Source of the DNA: Clostridium sp. LS
Lineage (GTDB): Bacteria > Bacillota > Clostridia > Clostridiales > Clostridiaceae
DNA: 57,164 nt
NCBI RefSeq assembly: GCF_002760435.1
Contig: NZ_AUUU01000017.1
Coordinates: 1 to 57,164, forward strand
Direction: 5' to 3'
This document shows, piece by piece, positions 18,550-27,223 of this stretch. The position numbers and the translations under genes were made by a program. The notes under the pieces were generated by a model. The model ran no database searches. It saw only the letters and a list, made by a program, of their open reading frames with translations, and was not told the origin of the DNA. Position 1 is the stretch's first letter, and every line of letters begins with the position of its first letter.

Positions 18550-18820
18550 ATTGAAGAGGAAGAGTACTTATATAATCAAAACGCAGAGAGAGAATGTTTG
18601 CTGTAAATTCTCATGAGATATATTTGGAAAGTAGCCTTGGAGTTTTTAACCGAAATCTTTTCTGAGAGTAGGATTAAACGGATCGCCTACCGTTAAAAAG
18701 GCAATAATATCGGATTTTCCTGTATTATAAATAAGAGTGTGTATTTAATTATACAAATTTAGGTGGTACCGCGGTGATTACATCTTCGTCCTATACGACA
18801 TAGGGTGAGGATTTTTTTTT
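18550..18820 (+). promoter_or_regulatory. T-box leader of ilvBN, valine (GUA) specifier
   Basis: A complete T-box riboswitch that senses uncharged tRNA and lets transcription continue when its amino acid is scarce. Visible parts are AGTA of the stem I S-turn, the AGAGAG bulge (about 18584), an upper hairpin, and the 3' S-turn GAA at 18627-18629. The specifier GTA is at 18631-18633, four bases after the start of that GAA, the same register as glycine T-boxes (GAAA then codon). The T-box sequence AGGTGGTACCGCGG at 18761-18774 is followed by a terminator stem (18782-18812) with nine T residues. GUA is a valine codon, which fits control of acetolactate synthase. The codon call is by alignment of motifs, not by folding. 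Confidence 0.9.
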
Positions 18821-18889
18821 ATCTATTAATTTTTATTTACATTGAATATTAATATAAAAAATATAATTTACTTCTAAGGAGTGATTTTC

Positions 18890-20569
18890 TTGAAATATAG
18901 TGGTTCTGAAATAGTAATCAAATTATTAGAAAACGAGGGTGTAGAATATATATCAGGTATTCCTGGTGGATTTAATCTCCCATTATATGATGCTTTATTT
19001 AAAAGCAAAATTAAACATATACTTGCACGTCACGAGCAAGGTGCTGGTTTTATAGCTCAAGGTATATCTAGAAGCACGTGTAAAGTTGGTGTATGCTTTG
19101 CAACATCTGGTCCTGGAGTAACTAATTTACTAACTGCTATTGCTGATGCTAAACTTGATTCTATTCCACTTGTAGCAATAACAGGCCAAGTGCCTTTATC
19201 TGCAATTGGTACTGATGCTTTTCAAGAAGTGGATGCATATGGACTAACTATTCCTATAACAAAGCATAATTTTTTAATTAGAAATATAAACGAACTTTTT
19301 ACTGTTATTCCTGAAGCATTTAAAATAGCGTTGGACGGAAGACCAGGTCCGGTTCTTGTAGACATTCCAAAGAATATCCAAAATGAAATTATTGAATTAA
19401 AAGAATTTCCTGCTTCAGTTTCTCAAAAAGAGATTTCAGAGCGCGAAACATTGCAAGGCTCTACCCTACTCTGTATGGCAGAATTAATAAATAATTCAAA
19501 AAAGCCTATTATTTATGCAGGTGGTGGTATAATAAATTCTAACGCTGCATCAAATTTATATACTTTTGCAAAGAAAAACAGTATTCCAGTAGCCTTAAGT
19601 CTTATGGGACTTGGTGCCTTTCCGTGTGATGATGAATTAAGTCTTGGAATGCTTGGTATGCATGGAGCTCCATTTACTAATTATTTGCTTAATGAAGCTG
19701 ATTTAATTTTAGCTCTTGGAGTAAGATTTGATGATAGAGCGACAGGTAACGTTGAAAAATTTTGTCCTAATGCTTCAATTATTCATATTGACATTGATCC
19801 TTCTGAAATAAATAAAGTTAAAACTAGTAGTCTTTCAATGGTTGCAAATGTTAAAGACTTTTTAGAGGATATTATTCCTCATATTGAAGTTAAAAGTAGA
19901 AAATCTTGGATTGAAAGAGTGAAATGTTTTAAAGAAAAATATCCGCTTCCTTCTTATAAAAATATATTACATCCAGCAAATATAATACCATTTGTAGGAA
20001 GCAAGGTGGCTGATGATTCAATTATAACTACTGATGTTGGCCAACATCAAATGTGGGTAGCGCAAAGATATCCATTTAAAAAGCCAAAGTCTTATTTAAC
20101 TTCAAGTGGTCTTGGCACAATGGGATTTGGTCTTCCAGTAGCTATAGGTGCTGCTTTATCCAACAAAGATAAGACTATTCTTTGCTTTAGCGGTGATGGT
20201 TCTATACTGATGAATATACAGGAACTTGCAACACTTTCTGACTTTAATCTTAATGTAAAAATTATTATATTAAATAACCATCATTTAGGATTAGTACGTC
20301 AGCAGCAACAACTTTTTTATAACGAGCATTACATTGCATCACATTTCATATCTAATCCTAATTTTAAAATCATTGCAGAAGGTTTTGGTATTCAGTCATG
20401 TGATTTAGGTGACGAAGAATTTCCTTTAGAAAAATTAGAAAAGCTGCTTGTAACAGAAGGTCCCTGTGTAATAAATATACCAATTGAAGAAACAGAAAAT
20501 GTTCTCCCTATGGTTCCTCCTGGCAAAGCGAATATCGAAATGATAGGTGGTGAAAATCTATATGATTAA
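18890..20569 (+). CDS. ilvB: Acetolactate synthase large subunit
   Basis: This 559-residue thiamine-diphosphate enzyme condenses pyruvate to acetolactate (valine/leucine arm) or with 2-ketobutyrate (isoleucine arm). Visible features are the N-terminal PYR domain with the catalytic glutamate in ARHEQGAGF, SGPGVTN, the FAD/central domain (GVRFDDRATGN), and the ThDP motif GDGSILMN with NN about 27 residues on (IIILNNHHLGLVRQQQ). The open frame begins with GTG at 18881, but that GTG lies inside the Shine-Dalgarno AAGGAG; the TTG at 18890 is the proper start. The stop overlaps ilvN. Expression is set by the valine T-box upstream. Confidence 0.95.
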   Translation: MKYSGSEIVIKLLENEGVEYISGIPGGFNLPLYDALFKSKIKHILARHEQGAGFIAQGISRSTCKVGVCFATSGPGVTNLLTAIADAKLDSIPLVAITGQVPLSAIGTDAFQEVDAYGLTIPITKHNFLIRNINELFTVIPEAFKIALDGRPGPVLVDIPKNIQNEIIELKEFPASVSQKEISERETLQGSTLLCMAELINNSKKPIIYAGGGIINSNAASNLYTFAKKNSIPVALSLMGLGAFPCDDELSLGMLGMHGAPFTNYLLNEADLILALGVRFDDRATGNVEKFCPNASIIHIDIDPSEINKVKTSSLSMVANVKDFLEDIIPHIEVKSRKSWIERVKCFKEKYPLPSYKNILHPANIIPFVGSKVADDSIITTDVGQHQMWVAQRYPFKKPKSYLTSSGLGTMGFGLPVAIGAALSNKDKTILCFSGDGSILMNIQELATLSDFNLNVKIIILNNHHLGLVRQQQQLFYNEHYIASHFISNPNFKIIAEGFGIQSCDLGDEEFPLEKLEKLLVTEGPCVINIPIEETENVLPMVPPGKANIEMIGGENLYD

Positions 20570-20867
20570 TACAAATTTTTATCTTATTGAATTATTAGTT
20601 AGAAATCATTCGGGCGTTATGAGTCATATAACTGGGCTTTTTGCTCGCCGAGCATTTAACCTTGAGGGTATTCTTTGTGGAGAAATTGGCGATGGTTCTA
20701 CAAGCAAAATGTTTTTACTTGTAAAAAATGATTCTGTTCTTGATCAAATTATTAAACAATTGGAAAAATTATATGATGTATTAGAAGTATCTTTGCATCA
20801 AGATTATGATAAATCTGTATTTAAAAATCTTGATAAGGTATTAAAATTAAAATCTGAAGAAATTTAG
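20562..20867 (+). CDS. ilvN: Acetolactate synthase small (regulatory) subunit
   Basis: A 101-residue protein with one N-terminal ACT domain (LLVRNHSGVMSHITGLFARRAFNLEGI), as in the short IlvN-type regulatory subunits that bind valine and stabilise the large subunit. The usual longer IlvH C-terminal domain is absent. The ATG at 20562 overlaps the ilvB stop by 8 nt and follows AGGTGGTG, so translation is coupled. The residues encoded upstream of this ATG in the same frame belong to the ilvB overlap. Confidence 0.9.
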   Translation: MINTNFYLIELLVRNHSGVMSHITGLFARRAFNLEGILCGEIGDGSTSKMFLLVKNDSVLDQIIKQLEKLYDVLEVSLHQDYDKSVFKNLDKVLKLKSEEI

Positions 20868-20919
20868 ATATAAAAATTAATAAGTAGAAAGCTTATATCT
20901 ATTATTGGAGTACATTATT

Positions 20920-20977
20920 TTGTGATATATAACGTGATAAATTCTTTATAAAATACACTATCTGTTATATATCACAA
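20920..20977. terminator. Hairpin between convergent ilvN and the 96-residue orphan
   Basis: Perfect 14-bp arms TTGTGATATATAAC and GTTATATATCACAA are separated by 30 nt. The long loop and poor U-tract make it a weak terminator candidate. The position between two converging genes supports the role. Confidence 0.5.
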
Positions 20978-21002
20978 TTACAATAAAAAATGTTTTTACA
21001 AC

Positions 21003-21293
21003 TTAATTATAGAAATCATTAAAAGCATAGCATTCATAAATTAGGTTACCTTCTTTATCGTCCTCTGAACAACATTTATATACTGTAGTCTGTATGGTCT
21101 CAATTAATAGTTTAATTTCTTCTATTTTTTTATCCACCTCTTTAAAACCTTTACATAATGAACATTTTGAATTATTCTTAAAAACTAGCAAATTATCAAG
21201 GGTAATAACTGTTTCATCTATCTGCTGACTTAATCTCTGCATATCTTCTGATGCAACTACTTTATGAGTCTCTTTAATATTTTTATTGTTCAT
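21003..21293 (-). CDS. Small Cys-containing hypothetical protein
   Basis: A 96-residue, probably cytoplasmic protein. The middle part is helical with heptad spacing (DMQRLSQQIDETVITLDNLL and EVDKKIEEIKLLIETIQ). There is a CSLC motif near residue 54 and a CC pair near residue 84. I do not recognise the family. GGAGGG precedes the ATG at good spacing, so translation is likely. It is alone on its strand, with the hairpin at 20920 downstream. Confidence 0.7.
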   Translation of the reverse strand: MNNKNIKETHKVVASEDMQRLSQQIDETVITLDNLLVFKNNSKCSLCKGFKEVDKKIEEIKLLIETIQTTVYKCCSEDDKEGNLIYECYAFNDFYN

Positions 21294-21618
21294 ATTATCA
21301 TCCCTCCAAAAAAAATTAAATACAAAAAGCTTTCCTTAAGTAATAAGGTTGACCTTTGTCCATGCATTATTCAAAAGTTAAACTATAATTCCTAAAAATG
21401 ATAACTTTTTAGTATTATTGCTATGTAAACTTAGTTATCGTATTTTAAAATTTTATATTAATATTTTACCATTTCTTACAACAACCTTAAATAATTTCGG
21501 CAATGAATAATAACAAAAGTTTTGTCAATTATCTTCTATTTATTATAATTGTGTTTTAAAATTCACATAATATCGACATAAGTCAACCTAAGAAACAATC
21601 ATAAATAACTTTTAAACT

Positions 21619-21675
21619 ATAAACAATGTGAAGGATAACCATTTAACTTATTTGGTTATCCTTCGCATTGTTTAT
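21619..21675. terminator. Strong 23-bp hairpin, bidirectional
   Basis: Arms of 23 nt (from ATAAACAATG to GATAACCA and its complement, one G-U pair) enclose 11 nt, just after the stop of the 623-residue orphan at 21700. The A/T ends act as A- and U-rich flanks on both strands. Confidence 0.7.
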
Positions 21676-21699
21676 ATTATTTCAAAAATGTTTGCAATC

Positions 21700-23571
21700 C
21701 TATTTTGGAAGATGCACTTCATACCTTATTATATTATCACTCATCTTATTAAACATTTCTTTGAAAGCAATATAAAAATCATCAATAGTTACATTTTTTT
21801 CAATTTCTAAGGCTTTATTTAAGCTGCTAGCATTAAATTTGTTTTTTGTTGCATTCATTAAAAATGCATTTTCAAAATAACTGACTGCACTTTCTTCCAA
21901 TCTTCCTTTGACTGATTTTATTAGGTTTTCTTTATCTTCCTTTGATATTTCACCATTGACGTTTATAATAATTTTATTTTCATTAGGATCAAAACCAATT
22001 GTATTATATCCATAATTTAGTAGCATCCTTAATATTTTTTTACTATCATTATAGTCACCAGTTCTTAAGCTAAAGTCTATAATTTCATTTTCATCACTAC
22101 AAGCTACTGATATAATATGTTTATAATCCTTATAATTATCTTTACGATTCCTAATTATAGTATTGATTCTGCTATAATTGAATCTCTTATGATTTTCATC
22201 ATTGGTTTCAATTTTAATAATTTTGTTCCATAAATCTACTAAATATCCATGATATCTATCATAAAGCATTCCCATCAAGGCTTGCACACTCATTCTTTCT
22301 TGATTTAAAGATATATTAATTATTCTATCTTGTTTTGATGATTTTATTTTTATAATCTTCCCTATCGATTCACTTTCTCTTTTCATTAATCTAAGAAGTT
22401 CAAGAAAATCTTCGTTTGTATTTATAACATTCATAGTATTCTTATCGACATCATTAAATTCTTCAGTTACAATAATTCTATCTTTCGAAATGCCTATTTG
22501 TTTTGATATGCTGATTTTTAATTTCTCAATTAAATTTTCTTCATTTCCGGTACATATACTATCTCCTTTACAAAAATCCCTTTTGTAAAAATTAAATTTG
22601 TCTAAAATGCAAAATATTCTCTTATCTAATGTTAAGCTATTTACGTTTTCTTTAATCTTTTCAAAATATGATATATGTTCATTGCAATTTGTAATTATTA
22701 AAAATAGTTCTTTATAGTCTTCACTAATCCTTTTTTCTATGAATTTTGCTAAGTTGTTATTAAAATTATAGTTAGTATATTCGATAAATACTACGTTAGA
22801 AAATTGATTATTGCATGAAGGTATTTCCATATATGCTTTATTAATCATTAGCGCGCAAGAGCTGCTATTACTATATATTATTTCGCATAATTTTCGGAAA
22901 TCCTTATTAAAATAGTAACTTGAAACCTCTTGTTCTTCATTAGTATATTCATATCCTTCTTCACTATCCGCATAATATCTAGATATTACATTCATCCATT
23001 TATTATACTGACTATTAAAATTCTTCTCGAACTTATTAAAATACTGATTCCATAGCAATTCATCGTTATCTTCAATTTTTTTGTATATATATGTTATACT
23101 ATTTATTTCATTTAATATTTCACTAAAACTAATATCATTAAATATATACTTAGTATCCTCCACTTCGTAAAACCTATTTAAGCTCATTTCTGAATAATGA
23201 TTTAATAATTTAATAAATAATTCCTTAAATTTTATTTCTTCTACATTACTGCCAATTGAATTTAATCCTTCGTTTTCAAAAATCTCACATGACTCATATA
23301 AAGATTTTAAAATATTCTCCTTTAATTCTCTTAGTATTTCAACAGGTCTTTTTATATCTAAGTATACATTAATTACATTATTTCTAGGAGATGAGCATAA
23401 TATTTCTGTCGGAAATGTACTGCAGTAATTATTACTCATAAAATCGGTTTTATTAAATACTCCAGGTTTAACTAGAATTTCTTGAAGTCTTTTTCCCTTT
23501 AATTTTTCTGAGTTTATTATGTTTATCCTAGTTTTCGTTTCATTTTCAAATTTCTTTTTTAAATTTTTCAT
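21700..23571 (-). CDS. Large orphan protein, possibly a degenerate GTPase-like fold
   Basis: I do not recognise this 623-residue protein. It has no signal peptide or membrane span. The middle (residues about 230-400) alternates hydrophobic strands and helices in the order seen in dynamin-like G domains: SNVVFIEYTNYN, KELFLIITNC, RIFCILDKFNF, then an IGISKDRIIVTEEF segment. No P-loop GxxxxGK(S/T) is present and the NKxD motif is only hinted at (LDKF), so it cannot be called a GTPase. The rest is acidic and helical. I chose the ATG at 23571 because GAGGAGA precedes it; the open frame extends 19 codons further. It is monocistronic with a strong terminator. Confidence 0.75.
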   Translation of the reverse strand: MKNLKKKFENETKTRINIINSEKLKGKRLQEILVKPGVFNKTDFMSNNYCSTFPTEILCSSPRNNVINVYLDIKRPVEILRELKENILKSLYESCEIFENEGLNSIGSNVEEIKFKELFIKLLNHYSEMSLNRFYEVEDTKYIFNDISFSEILNEINSITYIYKKIEDNDELLWNQYFNKFEKNFNSQYNKWMNVISRYYADSEEGYEYTNEEQEVSSYYFNKDFRKLCEIIYSNSSSCALMINKAYMEIPSCNNQFSNVVFIEYTNYNFNNNLAKFIEKRISEDYKELFLIITNCNEHISYFEKIKENVNSLTLDKRIFCILDKFNFYKRDFCKGDSICTGNEENLIEKLKISISKQIGISKDRIIVTEEFNDVDKNTMNVINTNEDFLELLRLMKRESESIGKIIKIKSSKQDRIINISLNQERMSVQALMGMLYDRYHGYLVDLWNKIIKIETNDENHKRFNYSRINTIIRNRKDNYKDYKHIISVACSDENEIIDFSLRTGDYNDSKKILRMLLNYGYNTIGFDPNENKIIINVNGEISKEDKENLIKSVKGRLEESAVSYFENAFLMNATKNKFNASSLNKALEIEKNVTIDDFYIAFKEMFNKMSDNIIRYEVHLPK

Positions 23572-23775
23572 AACATCATTCTCCTCGTAATATAATTTAT
23601 TCGTGGATACTAAGCAAATAAGATTCACTCTAAATCTACTATAATAATATTATTAAATTTACTTTTTCTTTATTCCACAAATTCCAAATTAATCCACTTT
23701 GAGAATGTTAGTTTCATGCCTGGAAATATATTCGTATGCTAGGCTACATTACTAAATATATAGCCTATAAAAAAA

Positions 23776-23813
23776 CACAATATAGTCATTAAATTTTTAA
23801 TCACTATATTGTG
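23776..23813 (-). terminator. Terminator of the aspS-gatCAB operon
   Basis: CACAATATAGT and ACTATATTGTG form an 11-bp stem. In the minus direction it is followed by TTTTTTT (23775-23769). It lies 46 nt after the gatB stop. A second small GGCTA/TAGCC hairpin at 23742-23767 follows. Confidence 0.85.
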
Positions 23814-23858
23814 CAAAAATCTTTTTTGAGCAAGCTTATTTACTAAACTGCCACTATT

Positions 23859-25298
23859 TTATAGTTCACTAAGTTTCTTATCAACAAGCTCTTTAGCTAC
23901 TTTAGGATTTGCTTTTCCTTTAGATAATTTCATTACTTGACCCATTAAGAAACCAGCACTTTGTGTTTTTCCTGCCTTAAAGTCTTCTACCGATTGAGGA
24001 TTATTTGCAATTACTTCATCAACAATTTTTTCTAATTCATCAGTCGAGCTTATTTGCATAAGTCCTTTTTCTTCGATAAGTTTCATTGGATCTTTATTAT
24101 TATCAAAGATTTCATCAAGAACTTCTCTTCCAACATTGTTGCTGATTTTTCCTTCATCAACTACTTTTAGAAGCTTTGCAAAGTTTTCTGCTTCTATTGT
24201 TATATATTCTGATTCAATTTTTCGATCATTTAATATTCTTAAGATATCACCTAAAATCCAATTTGAAGCCATTTTAGGTGTAACCCCTAAAGCCACAACT
24301 TTTTCAAAGAATGTTGCAAGTCCTTTATCGCCAATTAAGATATCAACTTCCTTTTCAGAAAGTTCATATGATGTTAAAAATCTTTCTCTCTTTTCAACAG
24401 GCATTTCCGGTAAAGCATTTTTCATTGCTTCAATTTGCTCGTCATATATTATAATTGGTGGTAAATCTGGCTCTACCACATATCTATAATCATCTGCTTC
24501 TTCCTTAGACCTCATAGGAATTGTTTTTCCTTTTGAAGCATCCCATCTTCTTGTTTCTTGAACTACTTTATGACCTTCACCGTAAGTGTAAAGTTCCCTT
24601 TGTCTTCTTTCTTCTTTTTCTAAAGCTTTTTGAAGCTCTCTAAATGAGTTTATATTTTTAAGCTCCACCTTAGTTCCATATTCTTTTTGTCCAACTGGTC
24701 TTAAAGAAATGTTAGCATCACATCTAAGTGAACCTTGCTCCATACGACAATCTGAAATTTCACCATATTCTAAAATCGATTTTAACTTTTTCATAAAGGC
24801 TACAGTTTCACCAACACTTCTCAAATCAGGTTCTGTAACTATTTCTGCAAGTGGAACACCAACTCTGTTATAATCTATTAATGAAACTGGTTCTCCTTCA
24901 ACGTGAACAAGCTTTCCAGCATCTTCTTCTATATGAATTCTATTTAATCTAACTTTTACTTGCTTTCCTTCATATTCAAATTCAACAAGCCCGCCTGAAC
25001 ATATTGGTAAATCAAATTGTGAAGTTTGATAATTCTTTGGAAGATCAGGATAAAAATAATTTTTTCTATCCATTTTATTATATTTATTTATTGTACAACC
25101 TAGTGCAGTACCAGCTTTTATTGCTAAATTTACAACTTCTTCATTTAAAACTGGAAGAGTCCCTGGTACTCCTGTACATATTGGGCATGTGTTAGCATTA
25201 GGTTCTGCTCCAAATTTTGTTGAACATGAGCAAAATATTTTAGTTTTTGATTTTAACTCTGCATGTATTTCTAAGCCTATTACTGTTTCAAAATTCAT
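23859..25298 (-). CDS. gatB: Asp/Glu-tRNA amidotransferase subunit B
   Basis: GatB is the tRNA-binding and kinase subunit of the GatCAB amidotransferase, which converts Asp-tRNA(Asn) and Glu-tRNA(Gln) to the amidated forms. The 479 residues match the normal length. The start is MNFETVIGLEIHAEL; the zinc-type cysteines are in FCSCSTKFGAEPNANTCPIC (residues 22-41); GRLxRIHIEEDAGK-like and DYNRVGVPLAEIVTEPDLR motifs follow. The C-terminal YqeY-like helical tail with GFLMGQVMKLSKGKANPK ends the protein. AGGAGGG overlaps the end of gatA, 11 nt upstream. It is the last gene of the operon. Confidence 0.97.
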   Translation of the reverse strand: MNFETVIGLEIHAELKSKTKIFCSCSTKFGAEPNANTCPICTGVPGTLPVLNEEVVNLAIKAGTALGCTINKYNKMDRKNYFYPDLPKNYQTSQFDLPICSGGLVEFEYEGKQVKVRLNRIHIEEDAGKLVHVEGEPVSLIDYNRVGVPLAEIVTEPDLRSVGETVAFMKKLKSILEYGEISDCRMEQGSLRCDANISLRPVGQKEYGTKVELKNINSFRELQKALEKEERRQRELYTYGEGHKVVQETRRWDASKGKTIPMRSKEEADDYRYVVEPDLPPIIIYDEQIEAMKNALPEMPVEKRERFLTSYELSEKEVDILIGDKGLATFFEKVVALGVTPKMASNWILGDILRILNDRKIESEYITIEAENFAKLLKVVDEGKISNNVGREVLDEIFDNNKDPMKLIEEKGLMQISSTDELEKIVDEVIANNPQSVEDFKAGKTQSAGFLMGQVMKLSKGKANPKVAKELVDKKLSEL

Positions 25299-25309
25299 TG
25301 TTGTCCCTC

Positions 25310-26749
25310 CTATAATTCAAGCGCTAAAGCTTGTTCTAAGCTATATGCAGCCTTGAATATTTTTTCTTCACATAACATATCACCCATTAACTGAATTCCA
25401 ATTGGTAAGCCCTCTTTGCTAACTCCAGATGGAATTGATATTGCTGGATTTCCAGCTAAATTAACATTAATAGTGTAAATATCCGCCAAATACATCGCTA
25501 AAGGATCAGTATTTTTCTCGCCGATTTTGAAAGGTAGTATTGGAGAAACAGGCCCTACTATTAAATCGTATTTTTCAAATGTCTTTTTAAGATCATGTCT
25601 TAATTTTTGTCTAAATGCATCTGCTTTTTTATAATAAGCATCATAATACCCAGAAGCCAATGCATATGTTCCCATCATTATTCTTCTTTTAACTTCTGTT
25701 CCAAAACCTTCAGTTCTGCTATTTTCCATTAATTCATCTACATTTGTATAATTTGAAGTTCTATAACCATATCTTATTCCGTCATATCTATCTAAATTAG
25801 TACTTGCTTCAGCTGATGACATAATATAGTAAGCTGCTAACCCATCCTTAATTATAGGGAAAGAAAATGTTTCTACTTCTGCTCCAAGTTCTTTTAATTT
25901 TTCTAAGCTATTATTAACTGAAGCTTTAATTTCTTCATCTAAACCTTCACCAAAGAATTCTTCAGGAACACCAATTTTCATTCCCTTGATCCCATCATTA
26001 AGATTTGCAGTATAATCTATTTCTTTTAAGTCTCTTATACTTGTTGAATCAAATTCATCTGTTCCAGATATTATATTTAAGATATAAGCACTATCTTCTA
26101 CTGAATTAGAAAATGGTCCTATTTGATCTAAAGACGAACCAAAAGCAATAAGTCCAAATCTAGATACTAAACCATAAGTTGGCTTAAGGCCTACAACACC
26201 ACAAAATGCTGCTGGCTGTCTAATGGATCCACCTGTATCAGAACCAAGGGATACTGGTGCAAATTTTGCAGCAACTGCTGCAGCTGATCCACCTGAAGAT
26301 CCTCCTGGAACCCTAGTTAAATCTCTTGGATTTAAAGTCTTTTTAAATGCTGAATTTTCATTAGATGATCCCATTGCAAATTCATCCATGTTAGTTTTTC
26401 CTATTATTATTGCATCTTCAGCTAATAATTTCTTTATTACAGTTGCATTATAAGGCGGAATAAAATCTTCAAGCATTTTTGATGCACAAGTTGTATTTAC
26501 ACCTTCTGTACAGATGTTATCTTTAATTGCAATTGGAATACCTGCAAGTCTTCCTAAATTTTCGCCCGCCTTAATTTTTGCATCAATTTCCTTTGCTTTT
26601 GCTAATGCTTCATCACATTGTAGGCTTAAGAATGCATTTACTGTTGGTTCTGTTTTAATAATTTCATCTATATAAGACTTTACTAACGCTTCACTAGTTA
26701 ATTCACCTGTTTTAATTTTACTTGCCATTTCTTTTAAATTCATTTTCAT
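25310..26749 (-). CDS. gatA: Asp/Glu-tRNA amidotransferase subunit A
   Basis: GatA is the glutaminase subunit of GatCAB and channels ammonia to GatB. It is a 479-residue amidase-signature protein. The Ser-cisSer-Lys triad is visible as Lys76 (IPIAIKDNIC), Ser151 (PGGSSGGSAAAVAA) and Ser175 (SLGSDTGGSIRQPAAF). Spacing matches the well-studied S. aureus enzyme. GGTGGTGAG lies before the ATG; a second ATG two codons later is equally possible. It is 11 nt from gatB and 15 nt from gatC. Confidence 0.97.
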   Translation of the reverse strand: MKMNLKEMASKIKTGELTSEALVKSYIDEIIKTEPTVNAFLSLQCDEALAKAKEIDAKIKAGENLGRLAGIPIAIKDNICTEGVNTTCASKMLEDFIPPYNATVIKKLLAEDAIIIGKTNMDEFAMGSSNENSAFKKTLNPRDLTRVPGGSSGGSAAAVAAKFAPVSLGSDTGGSIRQPAAFCGVVGLKPTYGLVSRFGLIAFGSSLDQIGPFSNSVEDSAYILNIISGTDEFDSTSIRDLKEIDYTANLNDGIKGMKIGVPEEFFGEGLDEEIKASVNNSLEKLKELGAEVETFSFPIIKDGLAAYYIMSSAEASTNLDRYDGIRYGYRTSNYTNVDELMENSRTEGFGTEVKRRIMMGTYALASGYYDAYYKKADAFRQKLRHDLKKTFEKYDLIVGPVSPILPFKIGEKNTDPLAMYLADIYTINVNLAGNPAISIPSGVSKEGLPIGIQLMGDMLCEEKIFKAAYSLEQALALEL

Positions 26750-26764
26750 TACACTCTCACCACC

Positions 26765-27046
26765 CTATTCAATAATCTTTGGTACTCTAATATAAGTTTC
26801 GTGCATATCTTTAACATTTCTAAATAAATCATTACATTCAAAGGATTTAACTTCATCTTTTCTAACAATTGGTTTTAAATTTGACTTATCTGAATCATCA
26901 TTTATTTCTAAGTCTAATTCATTTAAATATTGAAAACTATTTAAAATATTTTCAAATTCATGTGCAAATTTCTCTGCTTCTTCATCAGAAAATTTTAATT
27001 TAGATAGCTTAGCAATATATTTTACTTCATCAATACTAACTTTCAT
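26765..27046 (-). CDS. gatC: Asp/Glu-tRNA amidotransferase subunit C
   Basis: GatC is the small belt subunit that holds GatA and GatB together. The 93 residues begin MKVSIDEVKYIAKLSKLKFSDEE, the standard GatC opening, with EFENILNSFQYLNELD and a C-terminal VPKIIE tail. The frame reaches a GTG three codons earlier, but GAGGTG, which contains that GTG, is the Shine-Dalgarno for the ATG at 27046. It follows aspS after a 177-nt spacer that contains a hairpin. Confidence 0.95.
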   Translation of the reverse strand: MKVSIDEVKYIAKLSKLKFSDEEAEKFAHEFENILNSFQYLNELDLEINDDSDKSNLKPIVRKDEVKSFECNDLFRNVKDMHETYIRVPKIIE

Positions 27047-27141
27047 TACTTTCACCTCATTAAATTTTTTGTCATTTAATACTATCTTATAAACTACTAC
27101 TTAAAATTCATAAATTTCTTTTAGCATAGTTTACTTTAACT

Positions 27142-27174
27142 ATTAATAGAAACTTTTATTGAGTTTCTATTAAT
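27142..27174. repeat. 12-bp perfect inverted repeat between aspS and gatC
   Basis: ATTAATAGAAAC and GTTTCTATTAAT flank a 9-nt loop inside the 177-nt aspS-gatC spacer. It has no U-tract in the direction of transcription, so it may be a processing or stability element or a weak partial terminator that lowers gatCAB relative to aspS. Confidence 0.55.
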
Positions 27175-27223
27175 AATTCTCTTAGAACTCCATAAGGAAT
27201 TTTTTCTACAGCTGTTAACTGTC

